The notes: generated by a model not told the origin, from the sequence alone. Positions 6,241-14,163 are shown, numbered from the stretch's first letter. The stretch is DNA of 15,435 nt from DAOUCV01 sp034432095 (GCA_034432095.1 DAOUCV010000032.1:1-15435); one strand, 5' to 3'. Numbers and translations: made by a program.

Positions 6241-7314
6241 ATGCCAGAAAAGCGTGACTACTATGAAGTCCTCGGTATAAATAGAAATGCTACTGAGGAG
6301 CAAATAAAGACGGCTTTTCGCAAGCTTGCCTTCAAGTACCATCCAGACCGTAACCGGGATGACGGCGCTGAGGAAAAGTTCAAGGAGATAAACGAAGCCT
6401 ACGAAGTGCTCTCTAACCCAGAGAAGCGAGCTACCTATGACCGGTTCGGACACAGTGGTGAAGGCTTCTTTGGACGTGGCTTCGAGGGGTTTGGTTTTGA
6501 GGGTGTCGGTAGCATTTTCGACGCTTTCTTTGGTGGGGAAACAACTACAGCCACGCGCCGGGGACCGCAGCGCGGCGCTGACCTTTACCATAGCATCACT
6601 ATCACTCTAGAAGAGGCCGCCTTTGGTGTTGAAAAGGAACTAAACGTAGTACGCACTGAATACTGCTCGCTGTGCCAGGGTACCGGTAGTCGACCGGGTA
6701 GTAAACCCAGCCGATGCCCCAGCTGTAACGGGACAGGACAGATACGCCGGGTCCAGCAGAGCATCTTCGGTCGCTTCACCAATATCACGACCTGTCCCCA
6801 GTGCCACGGCGAGGGCAGGATTATCACCGAGCCCTGCCACCAGTGCCAGGGCACCGGCAGACAGAAACGTCAGCGCAGTATTATCGTCAAAATACCCGCC
6901 GGGGTTGATGATGGCTCCCGGATATGCCTCAGCGGTGAGGGTGACGCCGGGATAAGGGGTGGTTCGCCAGGTAACCTCTACCTCAACTTATCCATCAAAG
7001 AACATGAGCTTTTCCAGCGAGACGGTGATAATATTCTCTACCAGTTGCCCATCAACTTTGCCCAAGCTGCCCTTGGTGCTGAGATAGATGTGCCCACGCT
7101 GTACGGCAATACCAAGCTCAAGATTCCGGCGGGCAGTCAAACGGGGCGGGTCTTTCAGCTTAAAAATAAGGGGATTCCCCATCTCCATGGCAGAGGGCAG
7201 GGTGACCAACTGGTCAAGTTAGTAGTAGTTACTCCGGAATCGTTAACCAGAAAACAACGCCGGCTATTCGAAGAGCTGGCTAAAGACTTGGGGCCGGCAA
7301 GAAAACCAAACTAA
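6241..7314 (+). CDS. dnaJ: Chaperone protein DnaJ (Hsp40)
   Basis: A 357-residue type I DnaJ. The J domain (residues 1-70) carries HPD at 34-36, which stimulates DnaK ATP hydrolysis. A Gly/Phe-rich segment follows (GEGFFGRGFEGFGFEG). The zinc-binding region (residues 142-206) has four complete motifs: CSLCQGTG, CPSCNGTG, CPQCHGEG and CHQCQGTG. The C-terminal beta domains bind unfolded substrate and include the GRGQGDQLVKLVV motif. The start is ATG 6241, giving MPEKRDYYEVLG as in the family. A TTG 48 bases upstream would translate the palindromic repeat and is rejected. dnaJ is 280 bases from dnaK, has its own likely promoter and a hairpin overlapping its ribosome-binding site, so its expression may be tuned separately from hrcA-grpE-dnaK. 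Confidence 0.97.
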   Translation: MPEKRDYYEVLGINRNATEEQIKTAFRKLAFKYHPDRNRDDGAEEKFKEINEAYEVLSNPEKRATYDRFGHSGEGFFGRGFEGFGFEGVGSIFDAFFGGETTTATRRGPQRGADLYHSITITLEEAAFGVEKELNVVRTEYCSLCQGTGSRPGSKPSRCPSCNGTGQIRRVQQSIFGRFTNITTCPQCHGEGRIITEPCHQCQGTGRQKRQRSIIVKIPAGVDDGSRICLSGEGDAGIRGGSPGNLYLNLSIKEHELFQRDGDNILYQLPINFAQAALGAEIDVPTLYGNTKLKIPAGSQTGRVFQLKNKGIPHLHGRGQGDQLVKLVVVTPESLTRKQRRLFEELAKDLGPARKPN

Positions 7315-7340
7315 CCCACATAGACCTCCCGCGCCCGGTG

Positions 7341-7377
7341 TGCCTGAGAGGACCTGTCAACTCTCGGGCATATTTTT
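7341..7377 (+). terminator. Rho-independent terminator of dnaJ
   Basis: A 10-base stem (TGCCTGAGAG 7341-7350 with CTCTCGGGCA 7361-7370, one G-U pair) and a 10-base loop are followed by TATTTTT. It lies 27 bases after the dnaJ stop and reaches the end of the convergent plsY gene. It reads as a terminator only on the plus strand, since the opposite side lacks a T-run. Confidence 0.85.
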
Positions 7378-8068
7378 ACTCCTTACCCACTTTGGATGGA
7401 GCACGGCTTATTCTCTGAGCCTTTTCACCTATCTTGAGCTCTTTACCCGCTATCAATCTGGCAATATTGCCCCGATGCATAATAATAATTATTATTGTGC
7501 CGATTAAAGTATAAACCAGATATTCAAGAGGAAAGCCATTCAAAATGGTAAGAGGTATTAATATGGTATAGGTACCTACCACCCCGGCAATAGAGCCGAG
7601 TGACGCAAACCTGGTTAAACCGGCCCCGATAGCGAAAATCTCACCACCAAACAGCGCCACCACCGGGCATAGAGCTATCAAGCCACCGAAGAAGGTGGCC
7701 ACTCCCTTCCCTCCCTTAAACTTAAGGAATACCGACCAATTATGTCCCGCCATCGCCGCTAATGCGGCCAGGCACTGCGCCACCAGCAGACCCAATCCAA
7801 AACCGTTAATGACCAGGTAACTCCTGCCAATTAACAATCCGGCAAACACTACCGGCAAAGCCCCCTTCAATACATCAAGACTAGCCGACAGAGCCGCTAC
7901 TTTCTTTCCCGCCACCCGTAACACATTGGTCCCCCCTATATTTCCGCTGCCATAGTCTCTAACATCCACTTTGGCAAATCGCCTGGTCAGCAGTACTCCA
8001 AAGGGGATGGAACCCAGAAGATAACCGATTATCACTACCGCAATAAATTTAATAATAAGCAGTATCAT
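7376..8068 (-). CDS. plsY: Glycerol-3-phosphate acyltransferase PlsY
   Basis: PlsY transfers the acyl group of acyl-phosphate to glycerol 3-phosphate, the first membrane step of phospholipid synthesis. The 230-residue protein is hydrophobic throughout, with several membrane helices. The conserved motifs are in place: GSIPFG (19-24) leading into DYGSGNIGGTNVLR (38-51), DVLKGALP (65-72), GHNWSVF (108-114) and KFKGGKGVAT (116-125). The C-terminal tail (KELKIGEKAQRISRAPSK) is polar and somewhat longer than in compact family members. The ATG overlaps the der stop codon by 4 bases (ATGA), so the two genes are translationally coupled. It pairs functionally with PlsX, not present here. Confidence 0.95.
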   Translation of the reverse strand: MILLIIKFIAVVIIGYLLGSIPFGVLLTRRFAKVDVRDYGSGNIGGTNVLRVAGKKVAALSASLDVLKGALPVVFAGLLIGRSYLVINGFGLGLLVAQCLAALAAMAGHNWSVFLKFKGGKGVATFFGGLIALCPVVALFGGEIFAIGAGLTRFASLGSIAGVVGTYTILIPLTILNGFPLEYLVYTLIGTIIIIIMHRGNIARLIAGKELKIGEKAQRISRAPSKVGKE

Positions 8069-9375
8069 GACTCATCCCTCGTTTTAAAGACTAAGCGAAG
8101 CGGGGTGCCAACGAAACCAAAAGCCTGACGCAGCTTGTTCTCCAGGTAGCGCTGATAGGAAAAATGTACCAGTCCAGCATCGTTGACAAAGAAGACGAAG
8201 GTCGGTGGGTTTACCTCAGCCTGAGTAGCATATAAGATTTTCAGCCGCTTATTCCCGCTTCGTGGTATGTTGTGAGCCGCTACCGCCTGCTGTACCACAC
8301 CATTAACAGTGGCGGTAGGTAAGCGCTTGAGCCTCTCCTGATAAACCTGGCATACCTGGGGCATAACCCTGTCTACCCCCCACCCGAACTTAGCCGAAGT
8401 ATACACCACCGGAGCATATGGTATAAATTTGAGTCGGCTCCTGATATATCTATTCCATTGACCGGTACTCTTATCGGTAACCAAGTCCCACTTGTTGACC
8501 ACTAGCACAATTCCTTTCACTGATTGGTGAATGTAACCGGCTATATGCATGTCCTGAGCTGTGAAAGGCTCGCTAGCATCCACAACCAGCAAGGCTATAT
8601 CAGCCCGGTCAATAGCTCGCAGGGCACGGATGACACTATACTTCTCCACCCCCCTTCCCAACCGCCCCCGCCGCCTGATACCAGCGGTGTCAATTAGTAG
8701 CACACTTTGCCCCTGAAAGTCAAGTGGCGTATCTATGGCGTCTCGCGTCGTCCCCGGAGTATCATCAACGATAGCCCGCTCTTCACCCAAAAGCGCATTC
8801 AGGAGCATTGACTTACCAACATTTGGCCTCCCGACAATGGCTACCTTCATAACCTCTGGCTCAGTCTCGACCGGCGGTGCCGGTAGCCACGTGATGAGTC
8901 TATCCAGGAGCTCAGCCGTGCCCCGGCCATGATGGGCGGAAATTGCCAGTGGCTCACCCAGTCCTAATTCGTAAAACTCTACTGCCGCAGCCTCAAGCCT
9001 GGCGTTATCCGCCTTATTAGCCACCAACAAGATAGGCTTACCCACCTGACGAATCATATCAGCTATTTCCAGGTCGAGGGGGGTTACCCCATCCCTGACA
9101 TCAACCAGAAAAATAATAACATCCGCCTCAGCAATAGCCACCTCTACCTGCTCTTTCACCCTTTGAGCAATAGCTGACTGGGGTTTTGTTTCCAGTCCGC
9201 CAGTATCAACCAGGGTAAACCCGGTCCCCCGCCAGGAGACACTGGCTAATATGCGGTCACGCGTTGTCCCCGGCAAATCTTCCACAATAGCGATACGTTT
9301 ACCCGCCAGCCGATTTAAGAGGGTGGATTTGCCCACGTTCTGCCGGCCAATAATAGCTACAATTGGCTTACTCAC
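8065..9375 (-). CDS. der: GTPase Der (EngA), ribosome assembly factor
   Basis: A 436-residue protein with two GTPase domains in tandem followed by a KH-like domain, the diagnostic Der layout; it helps mature the 50S ribosomal subunit. The first domain has GRQNVGKST (10-18), PGTTRDR, DTGG (57-60) and NKAD (120-123). The second has GRPNVGKSM (182-190), DTPGTTRDA, DTAGIRRRGR (229-238) and NKWD (294-297). The KH-like domain covers roughly residues 350-436 (KILYATQAEVNPPTFVFFVND). The first P-loop has Gln where Pro is usual. The start is GTG at 9375 with AAGGGG and GGA just upstream, giving MSKPIVAIIG as in homologues. No strong promoter was seen in the 196 bases upstream. Confidence 0.96.
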   Translation of the reverse strand: MSKPIVAIIGRQNVGKSTLLNRLAGKRIAIVEDLPGTTRDRILASVSWRGTGFTLVDTGGLETKPQSAIAQRVKEQVEVAIAEADVIIFLVDVRDGVTPLDLEIADMIRQVGKPILLVANKADNARLEAAAVEFYELGLGEPLAISAHHGRGTAELLDRLITWLPAPPVETEPEVMKVAIVGRPNVGKSMLLNALLGEERAIVDDTPGTTRDAIDTPLDFQGQSVLLIDTAGIRRRGRLGRGVEKYSVIRALRAIDRADIALLVVDASEPFTAQDMHIAGYIHQSVKGIVLVVNKWDLVTDKSTGQWNRYIRSRLKFIPYAPVVYTSAKFGWGVDRVMPQVCQVYQERLKRLPTATVNGVVQQAVAAHNIPRSGNKRLKILYATQAEVNPPTFVFFVNDAGLVHFSYQRYLENKLRQAFGFVGTPLRLVFKTRDES

Positions 9376-9422
9376 TCCAGCCCCTTACCTTTAGTCTTGC
9401 TAGCCCTATCCCCTCTCTGGCA

Positions 9423-9488
9423 CCCAAGAAAATCTCCGATTTTTCTGGGAATCGGCTTTATCCCCTTCCCCTTGATAGAGGGAAGGGG
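9423..9488 (+). repeat. Palindromic repeat between der and polA (copy C)
   Basis: Two inverted repeats again sit side by side. The first (9423-9449) pairs CCCAAGAAAATC with GATTTTTCTGGG around TCC, with two mismatches. The second (9462-9488) pairs CCCCTTCCC with GGGAAGGGG across a 9-base centre, with flanks very like copy B before dnaJ. The first hairpin differs in sequence from the first hairpins of copies A and B. It lies upstream of the der start on the transcribed strand and could form in the der leader. Confidence 0.7.
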
Positions 9489-9503
9489 AAAGAAGTATAT
9501 GAG

Positions 9504-9551
9504 AAAACCTCCGCCTCCTATTTAACACCACTTAGGGAAGGAGGCAGGAGG
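9504..9551 (-). terminator. Rho-independent terminator of polA
   Basis: On the minus strand, CCTCCTGCCTCCT (9551-9539) pairs with AGGAGGCGGAGG (9519-9508) with a single bulged T and a 19-base loop, and is followed at once by TTTTCTC. It lies about 20 bases beyond the polA stop, so polA transcripts probably end before der. Confidence 0.65.
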
Positions 9552-9571
9552 AGGGGATGGCCAAATCTAAC

Positions 9572-12310
9572 TCACTTCAATTCTGCCCAGTTCTGACCGC
9601 TCTTAATCTCTACCTTAAGGGGGATGCTGAGCTTTATAGCGGTAGTCATTATCTCAGGGACAAGCCGGCACATCTCCTCAAGTTCCTCCGTTGGCACTTC
9701 AAAGAGAAGCTCATCGTGTACCTGAAGCAGCATCTTGCTCCTCAGTTGGCGTCTACGCATCTCCTGATACAACTTAATCATCGCCACCTTGATGATGTCG
9801 GCCGAGGTGCCCTGTACCGGCATGTTTATGGCCATACGTTCGGCAGCCTCCCTCACCTGCCGGTTAGGAGAGTTGATTTCGGGGATAGCCCGCCTTCTGC
9901 CCAGTATTGTTTGGACGTAGCCTCTTTCTCTTGCCTGTTGCTTGGTGGCTTCAAGGTATCGTTTTACCCCGGGGTATTTTTCGAAATAGGCGGTAATGAA
10001 CCGGGTTGCCTCTTCTCGTGATAGCTCGGTTGCCTGTTCCAGCCCGTAATCACTCATCCCGTAGATGACACCAAAATTCACTGTTTTGGCTACCCGACGC
10101 ATATCGGGGGTTACCTGTGAGCTAGCCACACCATAGAGCTGGCTGGCAGTGGCAGCGTGAATATCATCATCACGGTTAAAGGCATCGAGCAAACCCGGGT
10201 CCTGAGAAAGATGGGCCAGAGCACGGAGGTCAATCTGTGAGTAGTCTGAGCTTAGCAGGCGAGAGCCGGGTGGCGCAATAAACGCTCGCCTGACCTGTCT
10301 GCCTAGCTCGCCACGGACGGGGATATTTTGCAGGTTGGGGTCGCTTGAAGAGAGACGACCCGTAGCCGTCCTCGTCTGATTAAAGCTGGTGTGTACCCGC
10401 CCTGTTTTGGGATTTATCAGACCGGGCAGAGAGTCAATGTAGGTCGACTTGAGCTTGGCTAGCTGGCGGTATTCCAGAATCAATTCTATTACGGGGTGGG
10501 CTCCGCGCAGTTCCTCCAGTACGGCGGCGCCAGTAGAATAGCTACCTTTTCTCTTGGTAGCTGGCAGGTTCAACTCCTCAAAAAGAACTGAGCTCAACTG
10601 CTGGGGCGAATTTATGTTGAACTGATGCCCTACGTTGTTGTAGATTTCTGCCTCAAGTTTGAGTAACTGCTCACCGAGATTCTGTGCCATCTGTCTCAGT
10701 AATGCTGTGTCCAGGGCTACCCCACTCCTCTCCATATGGATAAGTACCGGCACCAGCGGCATCTCGACCTCGGTGAACAGCTGCCACAGACCCGACTGGC
10801 GCAGTTCGGCGCTCAGCAATCCAGTCAGTTGCCCGGTCATGTCAGCATCGGCACAGGCATAGTCAGCGACTTTGGCTATCTCTACCTGGGACATAGAGAG
10901 CTGTTTCGCTCCCGAGCCGATAAGCTCAGAGATGGGGGTCATTTCGACACCCAGCCGGCTGAAGGCGAGGGCTTTCAAGCCTAAAGATTTCTCACTCAGC
11001 AGGTAAGCCGCCACCATGGTATCAAAGCTAAGGTGGTTAACGGTTACCCCGTACTCCGCAAGCACGGTCATATCATACTTGCTGTTGTGGGCGAGTTTGG
11101 CTATAGTCTGGTCCTCCAGCAGAGGCTTAAGACGCTCGACGACGTATTCCAGCGGTAGTTGCTCCACCTGCCCCCAGCCAACATGACCAACCGGGATATA
11201 GTAAGCCTCGCCCGGAGCTGGTGATAGCGATATCCCCACCAGCTGAGCTGACATAGCGTCCAGGCTTGTCGTCTCAAGGTCAAAGGCAAAGGACTCAACC
11301 GACGAAAGGCGGCTCAAGAGTCCATCAAGGGCTGACATGGTATTTATGATATGGTAGTCCCGCTTGGGTGGCGGTTTAGCCTCCACTGGAACAGCACTCC
11401 CCGCTGTTGCCTCCGCCATTTCCGGTAATTTGGGCAACAGGCTGTGAAACTCAAGCTCACGGAAAAGCTCCATTACCTTATTGCGGTCATAATGGCTGAG
11501 CCGGCAGTCGTCCAGATTAAGAATGACCGGTGTCTGGGTATCAATGGTCGCCAGCTTCTTGCTCTGAAGAGCCCTGGCTTCGTTTTCCCGCAGAATGGCC
11601 TGGATTCTAGGAGGGCTTACCTCATCAATATGGGCGTAGATTTCCTCTACGGAACCGAATTGCTGGATGAGCTTGACTGCGGTCTTTTCCCCTATGCCGG
11701 GGACACCCGGGATATTATCGGAAACGTCGCCTACCAGCGCCTTAAAGTCGGCAATCTGCGGCGGCTCAACGCCATATCTCTCCTTCACCGCTTCTTTATC
11801 ATAGAGCATGGTATCGCTGAAGGAGCCCCTTGGTTTCGGGTAAAGCACCTTTACCCGGGGTGACACCAGCTGCATGGTATCGGCATCGCCGGTAACGATT
11901 ACGGTATCAATGCCCTGTTGGCTGGCCTGGCGGCTGAGTGCGCCCAGAATATCATCTGCCTCGTAGCCATCCAGTTCATAGATTGGAATGTGGAAGGCTT
12001 CAACCAGCTGTCTTACCCGTCTAAATTGATTGACCAGTTCATCGGGAGTGGGAGGACGCTGTGCTTTATACTGGTCAAACATCTTGTGCCTGAAGGTGGG
12101 GGCTGGGGTATCAAAGGCAATAGCGTAGCAGGTGGGTTGCAGTTCATTGATTGCCTTGAGCAGCATCTGGGCAAAGCCAAAAACGGCGGTTACCACTTCA
12201 CCCGTTTTGGGCACAGTCAGCACCGTTGGGCGTTTGGTAGCCTGAAAGGCGTGGTAGGCACGGTGCACAATGGCATTGCCATCAAACAGCACTAAAAGAG
12301 GCTTTTTCAT
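9572..12310 (-). CDS. polA: DNA polymerase I
   Basis: A 912-residue, three-domain family A polymerase for Okazaki fragment processing and repair. The N-terminal 5'-nuclease (about 1-290) has LFDGNAI, YEADDI, TGDADTMQLV and GDVSDNIPGVPGIGEKTA. The 3'-5' exonuclease domain seems active: DLE (344-346), AHNSKYDMTVL and YACADADMTGQL keep the metal ligands. The polymerase domain has motif A SSDYSQIDLRALAH (Asp689 is the metal ligand), motif B RRVAKTVNFGVIYG and motif C QVHDELLF (HDE 865-867). In motif A the residue after Ile is Asp694; most bacteria have Glu (DYSQIELR), the ribonucleotide-excluding residue. The ATG at 12310 gives MKKPLLVLFDGN. No ribosome-binding site precedes it, consistent with a leaderless message. 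A terminator follows the stop. Confidence 0.98.
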   Translation of the reverse strand: MKKPLLVLFDGNAIVHRAYHAFQATKRPTVLTVPKTGEVVTAVFGFAQMLLKAINELQPTCYAIAFDTPAPTFRHKMFDQYKAQRPPTPDELVNQFRRVRQLVEAFHIPIYELDGYEADDILGALSRQASQQGIDTVIVTGDADTMQLVSPRVKVLYPKPRGSFSDTMLYDKEAVKERYGVEPPQIADFKALVGDVSDNIPGVPGIGEKTAVKLIQQFGSVEEIYAHIDEVSPPRIQAILRENEARALQSKKLATIDTQTPVILNLDDCRLSHYDRNKVMELFRELEFHSLLPKLPEMAEATAGSAVPVEAKPPPKRDYHIINTMSALDGLLSRLSSVESFAFDLETTSLDAMSAQLVGISLSPAPGEAYYIPVGHVGWGQVEQLPLEYVVERLKPLLEDQTIAKLAHNSKYDMTVLAEYGVTVNHLSFDTMVAAYLLSEKSLGLKALAFSRLGVEMTPISELIGSGAKQLSMSQVEIAKVADYACADADMTGQLTGLLSAELRQSGLWQLFTEVEMPLVPVLIHMERSGVALDTALLRQMAQNLGEQLLKLEAEIYNNVGHQFNINSPQQLSSVLFEELNLPATKRKGSYSTGAAVLEELRGAHPVIELILEYRQLAKLKSTYIDSLPGLINPKTGRVHTSFNQTRTATGRLSSSDPNLQNIPVRGELGRQVRRAFIAPPGSRLLSSDYSQIDLRALAHLSQDPGLLDAFNRDDDIHAATASQLYGVASSQVTPDMRRVAKTVNFGVIYGMSDYGLEQATELSREEATRFITAYFEKYPGVKRYLEATKQQARERGYVQTILGRRRAIPEINSPNRQVREAAERMAINMPVQGTSADIIKVAMIKLYQEMRRRQLRSKMLLQVHDELLFEVPTEELEEMCRLVPEIMTTAIKLSIPLKVEIKSGQNWAELK

Positions 12311-12316
12311 AGGTCT

Positions 12317-12325
12317 ATTATAGCA
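12317..12325 (-). promoter_or_regulatory. Extended -10 promoter of polA, leaderless
   Basis: On the minus strand TATAAT (12322-12317) is a perfect -10 box preceded by TGC, an extended -10. No fair -35 lies 16-18 bases upstream. Only 6 bases separate the -10 box from the polA ATG, so the expected first transcribed base is the A of the start codon at 12310. Confidence 0.6.
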
Positions 12326-12391
12326 GAGTGAAGAAACGTAGAATAGAGAATAGTAAGTAATAGAAGCTATTTATCCTTATCAACCTATAGA

Positions 12392-13027
12392 TTAAAAATC
12401 CCTGAGTGGTGTTTTCTTTAAAGCTTTCAAATAGGAGGTGTTATTATGCTCAGTTAGTATGAAGTGCCCGCTTTCATAAGAGAAGGTGGTAATGCCAGCG
12501 GTGTCCTGTCTGATGTTCCAGAAGTGGGAATTATCGAGCCCCAGCAGGGCACAGATCAAGACCTTGTTCACCACCCGATGAGCTACAAGAACGACCGCCC
12601 CCTCATATTTCTTAGCTATTACCTCATCTAATACCCTAGTGGCTCTTTTCCTGACATCATCCAGGCTTTCACCGGAAGGCATCTTCACCTTATCAGGATG
12701 GGTAGTCCACTTCAGATAAAGCTCTCGGTATTTTTCTTCTACTTCCTGATGGGGCAACCCCTGCCACTTGCCAAAGTCAAAGTCTATGAGACCAGGGGCA
12801 ATTTTTACCTGAAGCTGGTGATAGTTAGCCACAATTTCCGCTGTCCTTAAAGCCCGCTTTAACGGGCTGGAGTAAACAGCTTCTATGTTGAAATTGCGTA
12901 AATGTTCAGCCAGAAGTTCTGCCTGCTTTATTCCGGTTTCATTCAGCTCAACATCAATCCTTCCCCGGAATATCTCACCCACATTCCATTCAGTCTCACC
13001 GTGTCTTGCCAGAATAATCTCTGTCAC
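12392..13027 (-). CDS. Histidine phosphatase superfamily protein (phosphoglycerate mutase-like)
   Basis: A 211-residue protein with the fold of the branch-1 histidine phosphatases. RHGETEWN (8-15) gives the phosphorylated His9. SSPLKRALRTAEI (53-65) contains the phosphate-binding Arg. The second catalytic His is in LVAHRVVN (His150). The acid that usually donates a proton lies in a motif like LREIDFGxWEG; here the motif is LIDFDFGKWQG (80-90), so Asp82 replaces the usual Glu. Candidates are a cofactor-dependent phosphoglycerate mutase or a phosphatase such as alpha-ribazole phosphatase (CobC), and the sequence does not decide. No cobalamin or glycolysis genes adjoin. The start is GTG at 13027 with a weak AAAGG about 8 bases before it; a strong AGGAGGAGG lies 17 bases upstream, farther than usual. 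Confidence 0.85.
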   Translation of the reverse strand: MTEIILARHGETEWNVGEIFRGRIDVELNETGIKQAELLAEHLRNFNIEAVYSSPLKRALRTAEIVANYHQLQVKIAPGLIDFDFGKWQGLPHQEVEEKYRELYLKWTTHPDKVKMPSGESLDDVRKRATRVLDEVIAKKYEGAVVLVAHRVVNKVLICALLGLDNSHFWNIRQDTAGITTFSYESGHFILTEHNNTSYLKALKKTPLRDF

Positions 13028-13063
13028 CTTTTGTACCTTTTCAGCCTCCTCCTAACTTACCGC

Positions 13064-13093
13064 ATATTAGATAAGTCCCCCACCAACTGTCAA
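13064..13093 (-). promoter_or_regulatory. Promoter of the histidine phosphatase gene
   Basis: On the minus strand a perfect TTGACA (13093-13088) is followed after 18 bases by TAATAT (13069-13064, 4 of 6 matches). The start would be near 13057, about 30 bases before the GTG codon. It is divergent from the argF promoter. Confidence 0.5.
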
Positions 13094-13096
13094 GCA

Positions 13097-13126
13097 TCCT
13101 GTGGAGATTGTACCAACCTCCTGTGG
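13097..13126 (+). promoter_or_regulatory. Direct repeat TCCTGTGG x2 between divergent promoters, possible operator
   Basis: TCCTGTGG occurs at 13097-13104 and 13119-13126, 22 bases start to start (about two helical turns), so both would lie on the same face of the DNA. The second copy overlaps the likely argF -35 region and the first adjoins the -35 of the divergent gene. ACCAAC is also repeated (13082-13087 and 13112-13117). It does not resemble the A/T-rich ARG box of ArgR. The binding protein, if any, is unknown. Confidence 0.3.
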
Positions 13127-13152
13127 CAAGATAGTATTATTGGTGATATACT
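13123..13152 (+). promoter_or_regulatory. Likely argF promoter
   Basis: TATACT (13147-13152) matches the -10 consensus at 5 of 6 positions. The best -35 is GTGGCA (13123-13128, 4 of 6) at 18-base spacing. The start would be near 13159, giving a short leader that contains AAGGAG (13162-13167). Confidence 0.5.
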
Positions 13153-13173
13153 GTAGGGCATAAGGAGACTGAA

Positions 13174-14115
13174 ATGAAAGGGAAAGACCTGCTTTCAATA
13201 TCCGACCTCAACGCGGAGGATATTCGTTCGCTCATATCCGATGCTATTGATATGAAAGATAGGGGCTGGCTCTCTTTACTCGATAGAAAGCTCTTAGCCA
13301 TCCTCTTTGAGAAGCCATCGCTAAGGACCAGGGTCAGCTTTGAAGTAGCGATGCGACAGTTGGGTGGGGAGGCTATTTATCTGTCTCCGGCTGAGGTCGG
13401 TCTGGGGAAACGGGAGTCAGTTCCCGATGTTGCTCGGGTACTCAGCCGCTATGTAGATTGTATTGCGGCTCGCACCTTTTCTCACCAGACTCTGGAGATT
13501 CTGGCAGGCTATTCGGGAGTGCCGGTGATAAATGCCCTCTCTGATTTGGAACACCCCTGTCAGGCGTTGGCAGACCTTCTCACCATCTATGAGAAGAAGG
13601 GGGAACTGAATGGCTTGACCTTAGCCTTTGTCGGCGATGGCAATAATGTAGCCCACAGTTTGCTGCTGGCAGCTTCGCTTACCGGCATGAATTTCAGGAT
13701 TGCTTCTCCAGCTGGGTATGCGGTTCAGGAGGGAATATTATCCCGGGCTAAGGAATATGCTGCAGTTAGCGGTGCCGAGATATTTTGCACTGAGGAGCCA
13801 CGGTTGGCAGTTAGCGGGGCTGATATAGTCTATACGGATGTATGGACGAGCATGGGACAGGAAGCCGAGGCGGAACAGCGACGACGGATATTTGCCAGTT
13901 ATCAGGTGAATAATGAGCTATTCTCTCTGGCCAAGGAAGACGCCATATTTATGCATGACTTACCGGCCCATCGTGGTGAGGAAGTAACCGATGACGTTAT
14001 AGACGGTCTGCAATCAGTGGTCTTTGACCAGTCAGAGAACAAGATGTACATGCTCAAGGCACTACTCGTGCAGATGCTTGGTGGCTTGGGCAGACCGCTG
14101 GTTGGCTATCGGTAA
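13174..14115 (+). CDS. argF: Ornithine carbamoyltransferase
   Basis: Catalyses carbamoyl phosphate + L-ornithine to citrulline in arginine synthesis (cytoplasm, trimer in most bacteria). The 313-residue length fits the family. The carbamoyl-phosphate loop is FEKPSLRTRVSFE (45-57), with HPCQALADL (127-135). The ornithine side has DVWTSMGQE (222-230), the SMG loop that separates ornithine from aspartate enzymes. The second ornithine motif, usually HCLP, is HDLP here (261-264) in MHDLPAHRGEEVTDDV, so Cys is replaced by Asp262. The rest of that region is normal, so this is probably a functional variant; a different amino-acid substrate is a less likely alternative. A good AAGGAG lies 6 bases before the ATG. 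No other arginine genes are in the window. Confidence 0.93.
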   Translation: MKGKDLLSISDLNAEDIRSLISDAIDMKDRGWLSLLDRKLLAILFEKPSLRTRVSFEVAMRQLGGEAIYLSPAEVGLGKRESVPDVARVLSRYVDCIAARTFSHQTLEILAGYSGVPVINALSDLEHPCQALADLLTIYEKKGELNGLTLAFVGDGNNVAHSLLLAASLTGMNFRIASPAGYAVQEGILSRAKEYAAVSGAEIFCTEEPRLAVSGADIVYTDVWTSMGQEAEAEQRRRIFASYQVNNELFSLAKEDAIFMHDLPAHRGEEVTDDVIDGLQSVVFDQSENKMYMLKALLVQMLGGLGRPLVGYR

Positions 14116-14163
14116 ATAACGTCACCCCGGGATTAAGAATCTCTGAGCAAGGGAACTGCTTCC

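Noticed and set aside
9376..9571. der promoter: TATACT on the minus strand near 9494-9499
   Set aside because: No acceptable -35 at 16-18 bases and no extended -10, so support is too weak to list.
9557..10021. 154-codon plus-strand ORF opposite the end of polA
   Set aside because: It is antisense to the polymerase domain and shows no recognisable motifs.
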